From the NCBI RefSeq assembly GCF_009811315.1, contig NZ_BLID01000006.1:62001-126000 (forward strand): a DNA stretch of 64,000 bases. The letters run 5' to 3'. The stretch is from Vibrio atypicus (lineage in GTDB: Bacteria > Pseudomonadota > Gammaproteobacteria > Enterobacterales > Vibrionaceae). The notes under the pieces are model-generated. The model was given only the letters and a program-made list of their open reading frames with translations. It was not told the DNA's origin and ran no database searches. A program made the translations under genes and the position numbers. Position 1 is the stretch's first letter. Every line of letters starts with the position of its first letter. Below are positions 48,305 through 57,332 of the stretch, one piece after another.

Positions 48305-50671
48305 ATGAAGCCGATAAAAAACCTCGCTCAATACTATGTCGATCTGCTTGTTAAGCTGGGCATTTTACGATTTTCCATCCTTCTTGCTTTAGCCCTTGTT
48401 GCGTTAGCAGTTGTCGTTCAAGTTGGTATCACTCTGGTACTAAGTGGCCATGTCGATGATATTGATATTGTTCGCTCCGTCTTCTTTGGCTTATTGATCA
48501 CCCCTTGGGCCGTTTACTTTTTATCCGTCGTTGTTGATCAACTGGAAGAGTCACGCCAACGCTTATCTAAATTGGTCTCTAAACTGAAAGACATGCGTTC
48601 TCGTGACCAAGAGTTGAACAATAAACTCCAGCAAAATATTTCTAAGTTAAATCAAGAGATCGAAGAGCGGATTAAAGCTGAAGAGGCCCGTGAAGAAGCG
48701 ATGAAAGACTTAGAGAATGAGGTTTATCAACGTGAGCGAACTCAGCTTGAGCTGGCTGAACGTACCGCGCTGCTTCGTTCATTTATCGATGCTTCTCCTG
48801 ATTTGATTTACTACCGAAATGCCGACGGTGTTTTCTCTGGTTGTAACCGTGCGATGGAAGAGTTGACTGGTAAAAAAGAGAGCCAGTTAGTGGGCCTAAC
48901 TCCTTGGGATGTTTACAGTAAAGAAGTCGCACAGCAAATTGTTGATACCGACGAACGCGTCTTTGCTGACAACCAAGCGCTGACCTATGAACAATGGTTA
49001 GAGTATCCAGATGGGCATAAGAACTACTTTGAACTGCGCAAAGTGCCTTTCTATAGTAAAGATGGCCGACATCTAGGTTTGGTTGGCTTTGGTCGTGATA
49101 TTACTGAGCGAAAACGTCATGAAGAGTCACTTGAAAAAGCCAGTCGGGATAAAACCACTTTTATCTCAACGATTAGCCATGAGTTGAGAACACCGCTGAA
49201 CGGTATTGTTGGCTTGAGTCGTATGCTACTCGATACGCAGATGACCGACGAACAGCGCAGCCACATGCAGACAATCAACGTCAGTGCGATCACCTTAGGT
49301 AATATCTTCAACGACATTATTGATATGGATAAATTTGATCGTCGTAAGCTTGAGCTTTATCCGTCCGCGCTAAATTTTGAAAACTTTGTCGCTGAGATGG
49401 AGAGTATCTCTGCATTGATGGCATCACAAAAAGGGCTTCGTTTTGACCTAGAGCGTTTGAGTTCACTACCATCATCTATTGAAGTTGATGCAACTCGTCT
49501 ACGTCAGGTGCTTTGGAACTTGGTGAGTAATGCGATGAAGTTCACCAAAGAAGGCGGGGTAGTGATGACCGTCAGCGCCGAAGTTGAAGAGAGTTACGCC
49601 AATATCACTATGGAAGTGGAAGACAGTGGTATCGGTATCCCTGAAGGGGAGCTCGATAAGATTTTTGCCATGTACTATCAAGTTAAGTCAGGCAAAGACA
49701 ATCTGCATGCCGTTGGTACCGGTATCGGTTTGGCGGTATCTAAGCAACTGATCAATATGATGGATGGCGATATTACCGTGAGCAGCGAAGAGGGCTTTGG
49801 CAGTACCTTTACTGTGACGATTCGAGTTCCACTAAGCGAAGAGCAACCACAGCTAGAAGTTGAGCCGACATCTCAGAAAGAACTGAATATCTTTATGGTT
49901 GAGGACATAGAGCTAAATATTACGGTCGCACGTTCGCTACTTGAAAGTATGGGGCACGAAGTGTCTGTTGCGATGACAGGTCAAGATGCGATTGAAATGT
50001 TTGATCCAGAGATTTATGACCTAGCTTTCTTAGATATTCAATTACCTGATATGACAGGTTTTGATGTGGCAGATTTTTATCGCCGGACTTACAAAGACTT
50101 ACCTCCGCTGGTGGCTTTGACTGCAAATGTTTTGAATAACAAAGCTGAATACCTTGAGAAGGGCATGGATGATGCGATCAGCAAGCCGCTCTCAGTTACC
50201 GATGTACATAATGTTATTGCCAAGTTCACTTCGGACGAACCGTTGCAGCCATCAGCAGCGCCTATCAGCAAGCCGTCATCTGATACTCAAGAGGGGGGGG
50301 AGATTTATGCTCGGCTGCTTGATTTAGATATGTTGGAATCGTATGTAGGTATTGTTGGTACAGCACCGGTGTTGGATAGCATCACAATGTTTGAAGAGAT
50401 GATGCCAGGTTACCTGCAGTTATTAGATTCTAATATGACGGCTAAGCATCAAGAAGGCATTGTTTCTGAAGCGCATAAAATCAAAGGTGCGGCAGGTTCT
50501 ATAGGTTTGAAGCACATACAAAGTGTCGCGCAAAAAGCACAATCACCGGATCTTCCAGCTTGGTGGGAGAACATTGATGATTGGGTGGAAGAAATGAAAA
50601 ATGAGTATCAGTATGATATACAGATACTAAAAGAGTGGTTAGAGCAGCAGCAAACGAAACAGCAAGGGTAA
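48305..50671 (+). CDS. arcB: Hybrid sensor histidine kinase ArcB
   Basis: ArcB senses the quinone redox state and phosphorylates ArcA. The 788 aa have two transmembrane helices (about residues 22-46 and 57-77), a coiled coil and a PAS domain (about 155-270). The H1 histidine is His292 in STISHELRTPLNG. An HATPase domain (VEDSGIGIPEG; GTGIGLAV) and a receiver with Asp577 in LDIQLPDM follow. The HPt domain has His724 in HKIKGAAGS. Cys180 of E. coli is kept at the same number, but Cys241 is Tyr241 here. I find no other cysteine in the protein. arcA is 45 kb away. It precedes a lipoprotein gene by one base. Confidence 0.97.
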   Translation: MKPIKNLAQYYVDLLVKLGILRFSILLALALVALAVVVQVGITLVLSGHVDDIDIVRSVFFGLLITPWAVYFLSVVVDQLEESRQRLSKLVSKLKDMRSRDQELNNKLQQNISKLNQEIEERIKAEEAREEAMKDLENEVYQRERTQLELAERTALLRSFIDASPDLIYYRNADGVFSGCNRAMEELTGKKESQLVGLTPWDVYSKEVAQQIVDTDERVFADNQALTYEQWLEYPDGHKNYFELRKVPFYSKDGRHLGLVGFGRDITERKRHEESLEKASRDKTTFISTISHELRTPLNGIVGLSRMLLDTQMTDEQRSHMQTINVSAITLGNIFNDIIDMDKFDRRKLELYPSALNFENFVAEMESISALMASQKGLRFDLERLSSLPSSIEVDATRLRQVLWNLVSNAMKFTKEGGVVMTVSAEVEESYANITMEVEDSGIGIPEGELDKIFAMYYQVKSGKDNLHAVGTGIGLAVSKQLINMMDGDITVSSEEGFGSTFTVTIRVPLSEEQPQLEVEPTSQKELNIFMVEDIELNITVARSLLESMGHEVSVAMTGQDAIEMFDPEIYDLAFLDIQLPDMTGFDVADFYRRTYKDLPPLVALTANVLNNKAEYLEKGMDDAISKPLSVTDVHNVIAKFTSDEPLQPSAAPISKPSSDTQEGGEIYARLLDLDMLESYVGIVGTAPVLDSITMFEEMMPGYLQLLDSNMTAKHQEGIVSEAHKIKGAAGSIGLKHIQSVAQKAQSPDLPAWWENIDDWVEEMKNEYQYDIQILKEWLEQQQTKQQG

Positions 50672-50672
50672 G

Positions 50673-51122
50673 ATGATGAAAAAAGTGGCATTGTTATCGC
50701 TAGGTGCAGCATTACTGGTTGGGTGTGCAACTCAACCTGTTGTGTGGGAACAACCGAATCAAATTACGGTGGAGCAGGCAACCGTGGAGCTTAAGAGCAA
50801 TCTTTGGATCAATAAGATGCCAACAATTGGTGAAGTGCAAGAGAGCAACTTACATGGCGCATTGTACCTTGAATCGGACAAAGCACTACCTGCAGAGCTT
50901 GATGTAGAAAGTATTTCAATTAAGCAGGGTGATGAAAGCTGGGTCATAGACGGTGATCTTTTAGAGCTGCGTACGCACAATCAAAATCAATGGGAAGTGG
51001 CGTTTGTTTGGCAGTTTGCTATCGACCCTGAGCAACCTGTTGATGTGGCTTTGCAACTAACTATTAATAATCAGCAAGATTGGTTGGTCGAAAAAAATGT
51101 TAAAATCGATACGGTTTACTAA
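50673..51122 (+). CDS. Lipoprotein of unknown function downstream of arcB
   Basis: A 149-aa protein with a lipobox LLVG-Cys18. The mature part is rich in beta-strand-like sequence and has no motif I recognise. It starts one base after the arcB stop with AAGGGTAAG upstream, so it is cotranscribed with arcB and shares its terminator. Two adjacent ATG codons are present; either may be used. A role linked to Arc signalling is possible but only by position. Confidence 0.78.
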   Translation: MMKKVALLSLGAALLVGCATQPVVWEQPNQITVEQATVELKSNLWINKMPTIGEVQESNLHGALYLESDKALPAELDVESISIKQGDESWVIDGDLLELRTHNQNQWEVAFVWQFAIDPEQPVDVALQLTINNQQDWLVEKNVKIDTVY

Positions 51123-51154
51123 AACAAACTAACCCTAAGTATGAACTCGAGACA

Positions 51155-51190
51155 AAAAAAATAGCTAACGGTGACGTTAGCTATTTTTTT
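51155..51190. terminator. Bidirectional terminator between the arcB operon and tolC
   Basis: ATAGCTAACG and CGTTAGCTAT with loop GTGA, flanked by A and T runs, form a 16-bp stem. It serves both converging units. Confidence 0.9.
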
Positions 51191-51204
51191 AGGAACAATC
51201 TTAC

Positions 51205-52515
51205 TTATTTCTTGGCTGTTTTAAGGCCTGCGTTGATGTCCATAATGTCTTGTTCGCTTAGTGTACCTACGGCTTGACGTAATTGTAGAACACTTAGGAT
51301 ATAGTCGTAACGCGCGTTAGATAGGTTCTTGTTTGCATCATATAGACGACGTGTTGAATCAAGAACATCAACGATGGTACGAGTACCTACATCAAAACCA
51401 GCTTCTGTGGCTTCAAGTGCTGATTCTGCTGACACTACCGTTTGCTCGTAAGCACGTAGTGCACCGATTGAAGCACTGATGTTGTTATTAAATGCGCGAA
51501 CATCTTTCACAACGCTACGGTATTGAGCTTCAAGATCTTGGCTTGCAGCAACATAGCTGTATTCAGCCTGCTTAGTTTGCGAACTGATGTTACCACCTGT
51601 GTAAAGCGGTACTGCTAGGTTAACACCAACACTAAAGTCAGAAGCATCGCCTTCAGAGAAGTTGTTGCTGTTACGCTCGTCACCATAGTTATAGCCACCA
51701 TCAAGAGTTAGCGATGGTAGGTGACCAGAACTTGCCAGTGAGATTTGGTCTTTCGCTACGTCTTGAGCAATACGAGCTGATAGTAGGCTTAAGTTTTGCT
51801 GCTGCGCTTCTTCAATTAATTGGTTAATTGGCGTTTGAGTACGAGTCGCTGAGAAACGTTTAGTATCTAACACGTCTAGAGAAGCGTGCTCTTGACCTGT
51901 AATCTCACGTAGACCTTCGTAGCTGTTGATTAGGCTGTTCTCTGCAAGAACTTCATCTGCCAGTACTGCATCATATTGTGCTTGCGCATCGTGTACGTCA
52001 GTGATTGCAGATAGACCTACTTCAAAACGCTGTTTTGTCTGTTCTAGTTGACGACCAACAGCCGCTTTTTCAGCTTGAACAAAGACTAGGTTATCTTGAG
52101 CGCGAAGCACATCAAAGTAAGCTTGTGATACTCGTAAGATTAAAGCCTGTTGAGCCGCTGCATAAGAAGCATCAGCTTGACGAGCGCTTTTCTCAGAGAC
52201 ATCAAGTGTTAACCAGCTCGAACGTTGGTAAAGCTCTTGCGAGAAGTTAATACCTGCCGTGAGCTTATCGCTATCACGAGAATCTACATCACTACGGTTA
52301 ATGTTGTAGCCAGCATTTAAGGTGATTTGTGGCAATAGACTAGAGCGGCTAGAAGTTACGGCTTCGAAAGCGGCATCACGCTGCGCTGCGGCACTCAATA
52401 GTGTTGGATCATTTTCTTTCGCTTGATTGTAGATCTCAGCGAGTGTGTCAGCAAAAGCGTTGGTACTCATGCTGCCTAATGCTGCACTGATAAATAGTGG
52501 AAGCAGTTTCTTCAT
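51205..52515 (-). CDS. tolC: Outer membrane efflux channel TolC
   Basis: TolC is the trimeric outer-membrane tunnel for type I secretion and RND/MFS/ABC pumps. The 436 aa begin MKKLLPLFISAALG with a signal peptide ending near NAFA-DTL. AGGA lies upstream. A longer frame back to 52590 is rejected. Two OEP repeats (about residues 30-215 and 245-425) contain the long helices. The conserved LYxxSSWLTLDVSEKSARQADASY-type segment and VPLYTGGNISSQ are visible. It diverges from nudF, as in E. coli tolC-nudF. Confidence 0.97.
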   Translation of the reverse strand: MKKLLPLFISAALGSMSTNAFADTLAEIYNQAKENDPTLLSAAAQRDAAFEAVTSSRSSLLPQITLNAGYNINRSDVDSRDSDKLTAGINFSQELYQRSSWLTLDVSEKSARQADASYAAAQQALILRVSQAYFDVLRAQDNLVFVQAEKAAVGRQLEQTKQRFEVGLSAITDVHDAQAQYDAVLADEVLAENSLINSYEGLREITGQEHASLDVLDTKRFSATRTQTPINQLIEEAQQQNLSLLSARIAQDVAKDQISLASSGHLPSLTLDGGYNYGDERNSNNFSEGDASDFSVGVNLAVPLYTGGNISSQTKQAEYSYVAASQDLEAQYRSVVKDVRAFNNNISASIGALRAYEQTVVSAESALEATEAGFDVGTRTIVDVLDSTRRLYDANKNLSNARYDYILSVLQLRQAVGTLSEQDIMDINAGLKTAKK

Positions 52516-52748
52516 AGGTCCTATTCCTGCCAATATATGAAAAGGGTTACTGTTCAAGAGTTTACCCCATACTGATGTGAATTCGTGCAAAACTTTGCAT
52601 TTTTTTACACTTAACTGTCCGACTGTGCAATATATTTAATTACTCAATTTAACTATTAATATAAAAATTATATAAAAAGTTGAGCCATATCCTTGGAAGT
52701 TAAGCTTTTGTCTGAGTAAACTATAAGATTCACTCAGCGAGGTGCCAA
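52516..52748. promoter_or_regulatory. tolC-nudF divergent promoter region
   Basis: 233 bp, very AT-rich in the middle. For nudF a TATAAG hexamer lies at 52722-52727 with a weak TTAAGC 16 bp upstream. No recognised operator was found. Confidence 0.4.
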
Positions 52749-53378
52749 ATGCAACCATCTGACAAACCACAAGGTGAGTTTACTCCCCAAGATGTGGAAA
52801 TAATCTCAAAAGAGACACTTTTCAAAGGTTTCTTCAGCATGATTAAGTATCGCTTTCGACATAAGTTGTTTGAAGGCGGTTGGAGTCAGCCTATAGAAAG
52901 AGAAATGTTTGAACGTGGTCATGCTGCTGCGATGTTGCCGTATGATCCTGTGACCGATCAGGTGGTGATTATCGAGCAGATTCGAGTGGGTGCACTTGAA
53001 CATGCTTCACCGTGGCAGATGGAAATCGTTGCTGGCATCATTGATAGTGGTGAAACCGCTGAAGACGTCGTTAGACGTGAAGCTGTTGAAGAGGCTGGTA
53101 TCGAAGTCGCTAATTTAGAAAAAGTGACTTCTTATTATCCTTCTTCTGGTGGCTGCTCAGAAATGCTGGATGTGTATGTCGGAAAAGTCGATGCATCAAC
53201 CGCACAGGGCGTTCATGGTTTAGACTATGAAGGTGAAGACATTAAAGTTCACGTCATTAGCCGGGTGGAGGCTTATGAATGGGTACTGAATGGAAAATTT
53301 GAAAATGGAGCTTCTATCATTGCTTTACAATGGTTACAGCTCAATTACCAACGTTTAAGAAGCGAATGGCACAAGTAG
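52749..53378 (+). CDS. nudF: ADP-ribose diphosphatase (Nudix)
   Basis: NudF hydrolyses ADP-ribose to AMP and ribose 5-phosphate. The 209 aa match E. coli. The Nudix box is complete: GIIDSGETAEDVVRREAVEE then AGI. A conserved RVGALEHASPWQMEIVAG strand precedes it. It is the first gene of nudF-yqiB-cpdA-yqiA-parE, an order shared with E. coli. yqiB begins 2 bases after its stop. Confidence 0.96.
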   Translation: MQPSDKPQGEFTPQDVEIISKETLFKGFFSMIKYRFRHKLFEGGWSQPIEREMFERGHAAAMLPYDPVTDQVVIIEQIRVGALEHASPWQMEIVAGIIDSGETAEDVVRREAVEEAGIEVANLEKVTSYYPSSGGCSEMLDVYVGKVDASTAQGVHGLDYEGEDIKVHVISRVEAYEWVLNGKFENGASIIALQWLQLNYQRLRSEWHK

Positions 53379-53380
53379 CA

Positions 53381-53806
53381 ATGAAAAAGCCGTATCATGT
53401 TGATTTAGCTGAACTGATGCGCACATACGAAACAAATTATGCCAAGCTCAACGCTCTCATTCCTATCAATGCGAGTGTAGGAGAGGTTCGTTGCTATCAA
53501 GCTGCTAACATGACGTATCAAATTCAAGTGGGCGAAGTCACAAAGTACACAACTTTGGTCGATATTTGTCAAAGTGATGACGTTCCGGTATTTCCATTGC
53601 CAAAAATGTCTGTCAGGCTCTACCACGATGCTCGCGTAGCAGAAGTATCTCAATGTGAACATTTGAAACGCATAAATGCTCGCTATGACTACCCCAACGA
53701 CAAAATGGTTCAACAGGATGAAAAAGCACAATTGAATCGTTTCTTGGGAGATTGGTTAACGTTTTGTCTACGGCATGGTATTAGCCGGACGCCGATCAAT
53801 ATTTAG
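53381..53806 (+). CDS. yqiB: DUF1249 protein YqiB
   Basis: A 141-aa conserved protein of unknown function. The start MKKPYHVDLAELMRTYE matches E. coli YqiB; a longer frame inside nudF is not used. The block LPKMSVRLYHDARVAEVSQ and ARYDYPNDKMVQQDEKAQLN are the family hallmarks. It sits in the nudF-cpdA operon. Confidence 0.9.
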   Translation: MKKPYHVDLAELMRTYETNYAKLNALIPINASVGEVRCYQAANMTYQIQVGEVTKYTTLVDICQSDDVPVFPLPKMSVRLYHDARVAEVSQCEHLKRINARYDYPNDKMVQQDEKAQLNRFLGDWLTFCLRHGISRTPINI

Positions 53807-53816
53807 GTTTGTAATT

Positions 53817-54635
53817 TTGAAAGTAACGTCAAGTTCATCAGATGGCAGCATAAGACTGCTCCAAATTACTGACACTCACCTGTTTGAAGCAACGGATGGT
53901 GGTTTGCTAAGTGTAAACACCGGAGAGAGTTTTAAAGCGGTTGTAGATGCAGTCATCGAGCAAGAGTGCGTTTATGATGCACTTTTAGCGACCGGTGATA
54001 TCTCGCAAGATCATAGTGAAGCCTCTTACCAGCGTTTTGAGCAAGGCATTGCACCTTTGGAAAAGCCTTGTTACTGGTTACCTGGAAATCACGACTATAA
54101 ACCCAATATGTCGACGGTCATTCCATCCGATCAAATTCAGCAAGTGGAACACGTTTTATTGGGTGAACATTGGCAAATGATCTTGCTTGATTCACAAGTC
54201 GTGAGTGTGCCTCATGGCCGTCTTAGTGATCAGCAGTTAGAGTTACTGGATGAGAAACTCGCGCAGCATTCAGATCGTCATACCCTTGTTTTACTTCATC
54301 ATCACCCGATTTTAGTTGGTAGTGCTTGGCTTGATCAGCATACTTTGAAAGATGCACAAGATTTTTGGCAAGTGGTAGAAAAGCACAGTAATGTCAAAGC
54401 TGTGCTATGTGGGCATGTTCACCAAGATATGAATGTTCTGCACAAAGGCGTTCGCGTAATGGCAACACCTTCTACTTGTGTTCAGTTTAAGCCTAACTCC
54501 GATGATTTTGCTTTAGATACGCTTTCTCCTGGTTGGCGTGAGTTGACGCTTGAAGCCAGCGGAAACCTTGAGACGGTAGTTAAACGCCTTCCCATTGGCA
54601 GCTTCCAACCTGATTTTAACTCAGCAGGCTATTAA
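53817..54635 (+). CDS. cpdA: 3',5'-cyclic AMP phosphodiesterase CpdA
   Basis: CpdA hydrolyses cAMP and so tunes CRP signalling. It is a calcineurin-like metallophosphoesterase with the motifs QITDTHLF, ATGDISQD, GNHDYKP, HHHPIL and GHVHQDMN in order. I place the start at a TTG (53817), giving 272 aa, close to E. coli (275), and leaving only 10 bp after yqiB. An ATG at 53775 would overlap yqiB by 32 bases and has no ribosome site. The start remains uncertain; the function does not. Confidence 0.92.
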   Translation: MKVTSSSSDGSIRLLQITDTHLFEATDGGLLSVNTGESFKAVVDAVIEQECVYDALLATGDISQDHSEASYQRFEQGIAPLEKPCYWLPGNHDYKPNMSTVIPSDQIQQVEHVLLGEHWQMILLDSQVVSVPHGRLSDQQLELLDEKLAQHSDRHTLVLLHHHPILVGSAWLDQHTLKDAQDFWQVVEKHSNVKAVLCGHVHQDMNVLHKGVRVMATPSTCVQFKPNSDDFALDTLSPGWRELTLEASGNLETVVKRLPIGSFQPDFNSAGY

Positions 54636-54643
54636 GGTCGGTT

Positions 54644-55225
54644 ATGAAACCCTCACTACTTCTTTATATTCATGGCTTTAACAGCTCACCGCTTTCTCAC
54701 AAGGCCAATGTCATGCGTGAGTATTGCGAGCAACACCGCTCGGATATCAAAGTTGTGGTACCGAAGTTGCCATGCTTTCCAGAGCAAGCGAGTGAGTTGT
54801 TGCTCGAGATTGTTGCTCAGTACCAATCTGATTATCGTATTGCCTTAGTCGGCAGCTCACTTGGCGGATATATGTCGATGTGGCTCAACCAGCAGTTTGG
54901 TTTTAGGGCTGTGGTGGTCAATCCGGCAATCAAACCATATGAATTGCTGGTGGATTACTTAGGTGAGCAAGTAAACCCGTATACCAATGAACGCTATATA
55001 CTCGAAGATAAGCACATTGATGAATTAAAAGCACTCGATACGCCAACGATTCGTGAGCCAAGTGAATTTTGGTTATTGCAGCAAGAGGGCGACGAGGTGC
55101 TCGATTATCGTCAAGCGGTAAGTAAATTTAACGGCGCAAAACAGACGGTTGAGCCAGACGGCGATCATAGTTTTATCGACTTTGAGCGTTATCCTGAACA
55201 AATCATCAAATTTCTACAACTTTAA
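54644..55225 (+). CDS. yqiA: Esterase YqiA
   Basis: A 193-aa alpha/beta hydrolase active on short acyl and palmitoyl-CoA esters in E. coli. The nucleophile is in VGSSLGGYMSMWL and the oxyanion region in YIHGFNSSPLSHKA. The catalytic histidine is probably in DGDHSFIDFERY. It lies 8 bp after cpdA and before parE, the E. coli order. Confidence 0.94.
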   Translation: MKPSLLLYIHGFNSSPLSHKANVMREYCEQHRSDIKVVVPKLPCFPEQASELLLEIVAQYQSDYRIALVGSSLGGYMSMWLNQQFGFRAVVVNPAIKPYELLVDYLGEQVNPYTNERYILEDKHIDELKALDTPTIREPSEFWLLQQEGDEVLDYRQAVSKFNGAKQTVEPDGDHSFIDFERYPEQIIKFLQL

Positions 55226-55284
55226 CTTATGTGACCCTCATTGAGCGTAGAGTCATAAATTTACCTGTTACTTACTTATCTCGC

Positions 55285-55313
55285 TTGACATCATAACGTC
55301 TCTTCCAGACTAT
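55285..55313 (+). promoter_or_regulatory. Possible parE promoter
   Basis: A consensus TTGACA (55285-55290) lies 17 bp before GACTAT (55308-55313), in the 223-bp gap between yqiA and parE. The -10 is weak. Confidence 0.4.
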
Positions 55314-55448
55314 GTTTCTCCTGTGTTGAGCAGAATGCAAAGCGATTAGAGTTTGTTCGTTTTCGCGATTTTTTAATCGAATTATTAGAAAGCACATTCA
55401 CCCGCCTGCTTAGCTACTCATTTATTCTTTATAAAGATATCCCGTATT

Positions 55449-57329
55449 ATGACTGAACAATATAATGCGAAAGACCTCTCTGTCCTCGAAGGTCTTGACC
55501 CAGTACGACATCGCCCTGGTATGTATACCGAAACGGAGCGCCCGAACCACCTCGCCCAAGAGGTAATTGATAACTCGGTTGATGAAGCGCTCGCGGGCCA
55601 TGCAAAGAAGATAAAAGTCATTCTCCATGCTGACCAATCACTTGAAGTGATCGATGATGGTCGAGGCATGCCGGTTGATATTCACCCTGAGAAAGGTATC
55701 TCGGGTGTTGAACTTATTATGACCAAGCTACACGCTGGTGGTAAGTTCTCTAACGACAACTACAAGTTTTCTGGTGGTTTACACGGTGTAGGTATTTCGG
55801 TTGTAAATGCCCTGTCCAAACGTGTTGAAGTTACGGTAAGACGTGGCGGCGAAATTCATGAAATTGCGTTTGAAAGCGGTAATGCTGTAACAGAATTGAC
55901 GGTAACAGGCACATGTGGTCACCGTAATACAGGTACGTCAGTTCACTTCTGGCCAGATGCTAAATACTTCGATAGCTACAAATTCTCCGCATTGCGCTTG
56001 GTAAACAACTTACGTGCGAAAGCGGTACTTTGCCCAGGCTTAGAGATTACCTTTAGCGATAAGGTCAACAACGAAGAACACAAGTGGTTCTACGAAGACG
56101 GTCTTAAAGATTATCTGGCTGAAGGCGTTAAAGGCTATGAGGTCCTGCCGGAAGAACCTTATATCGGTGAATTCACCGCGGAAACAGAAATGGCGACTTG
56201 GGCTGTGATTTGGCAGCCAGAAGGCGGCGAGATGATCACCGAGAGCTACGTTAACTTGGTACCAACCAAACAAGGTGGTACACACGTTAATGGTCTGCGC
56301 CAAGGCCTATTGGATGCGATGCGTGAGTTCTGCGAATTCCGTAACTTGCTACCACGTGGTGTTAAGTTAACCGGTGACGATATCTTCGATCGCTGCTCTT
56401 ACGTTTTGTCCGTTAAGATGCAAGACCCTCAGTTTGCAGGTCAAACTAAAGAGCGCCTATCTTCTCGTCAAACCGCAGCTTTTGTATCTGGCGTGGTAAA
56501 AGATGCCTTTAGTTTATGGCTGAACGAAAAACCTCAACTTGCTGAGCAGTTGGCAGAAGTCTGTATTGCTAACGCTCATCGTCGTATGCGCGCAAGTAAA
56601 AAAGTGGTGCGTAAGAAGGTTGCCTCAGGCCCTGCACTGCCAGGTAAACTAACCGACTGTTCTGTACAAGATCTTAATCGCACTGAAATCTTCTTTGTCG
56701 AGGGTGACTCGGCGGGCGGCTCTGCGAAACAAGCTCGTGATCGTGAATTCCAAGCGGTGATGCCACTGCGCGGTAAAATTCTTAATACGTGGGAAGTTTC
56801 GGCTGATCAGGTATTAGCGTCTCAAGAAGTACACGACATCTCGGTTGCGCTTGGTATTGATCCTGACAACGATGATCTCAATGGTCTACGCTACGGTAAA
56901 ATCTGTATCCTTGCCGATGCGGACTCGGATGGTCTTCATATAGCAACGCTGCTGTGTGCTCTATTTACTCGCCATTTCCGAGCTCTTGTGGAAGCGGGTC
57001 ATATCTATGTTGCAATGCCTCCTCTATATCGTATCGATTGTGGCAAAGAAGTTTTCTATGCCTTAGATGACGATGAGAAAGAGGGCATCTTAGAGCGCCT
57101 ATCGAAGAAGAAAGCCAAAATCAACGTGCAGCGATTCAAAGGTCTGGGTGAGATGAACCCGCTACAGCTGCGTGAAACAACCATGGATCCAAATACTCGT
57201 CGTCTGGTTCAGTTAACCATTGATGACAATGAGCAGACCATGGAAATGATGGATATGTTGCTAGGCAAGAAGCGTGCGGATGACCGCCGAGCTTGGTTGC
57301 AATCTAACGGTGATATGGCAGAGGTTTAA
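55449..57329 (+). CDS. parE: DNA topoisomerase IV subunit B
   Basis: ParE is the ATPase subunit of topoisomerase IV, which decatenates daughter chromosomes. The 626 aa have a GHKL ATP site (VIDNSVDEALAGH; DDGRGMPVD; GGLHGVGISVVNAL), a transducer domain and the TOPRIM domain with EGDSAGGSAKQARDR and ILADADSDGLHI. QRFKGLGEMNP is the C-terminal signature. parC starts 3 bp later. Confidence 0.98.
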   Translation: MTEQYNAKDLSVLEGLDPVRHRPGMYTETERPNHLAQEVIDNSVDEALAGHAKKIKVILHADQSLEVIDDGRGMPVDIHPEKGISGVELIMTKLHAGGKFSNDNYKFSGGLHGVGISVVNALSKRVEVTVRRGGEIHEIAFESGNAVTELTVTGTCGHRNTGTSVHFWPDAKYFDSYKFSALRLVNNLRAKAVLCPGLEITFSDKVNNEEHKWFYEDGLKDYLAEGVKGYEVLPEEPYIGEFTAETEMATWAVIWQPEGGEMITESYVNLVPTKQGGTHVNGLRQGLLDAMREFCEFRNLLPRGVKLTGDDIFDRCSYVLSVKMQDPQFAGQTKERLSSRQTAAFVSGVVKDAFSLWLNEKPQLAEQLAEVCIANAHRRMRASKKVVRKKVASGPALPGKLTDCSVQDLNRTEIFFVEGDSAGGSAKQARDREFQAVMPLRGKILNTWEVSADQVLASQEVHDISVALGIDPDNDDLNGLRYGKICILADADSDGLHIATLLCALFTRHFRALVEAGHIYVAMPPLYRIDCGKEVFYALDDDEKEGILERLSKKKAKINVQRFKGLGEMNPLQLRETTMDPNTRRLVQLTIDDNEQTMEMMDMLLGKKRADDRRAWLQSNGDMAEV

Positions 57330-57332
57330 CGG

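Noticed and set aside
52516..52590. N-terminal extension of tolC
   Set aside because: It would bury the signal peptide; the ATG at 52515 starts a standard signal sequence with AGGA upstream.
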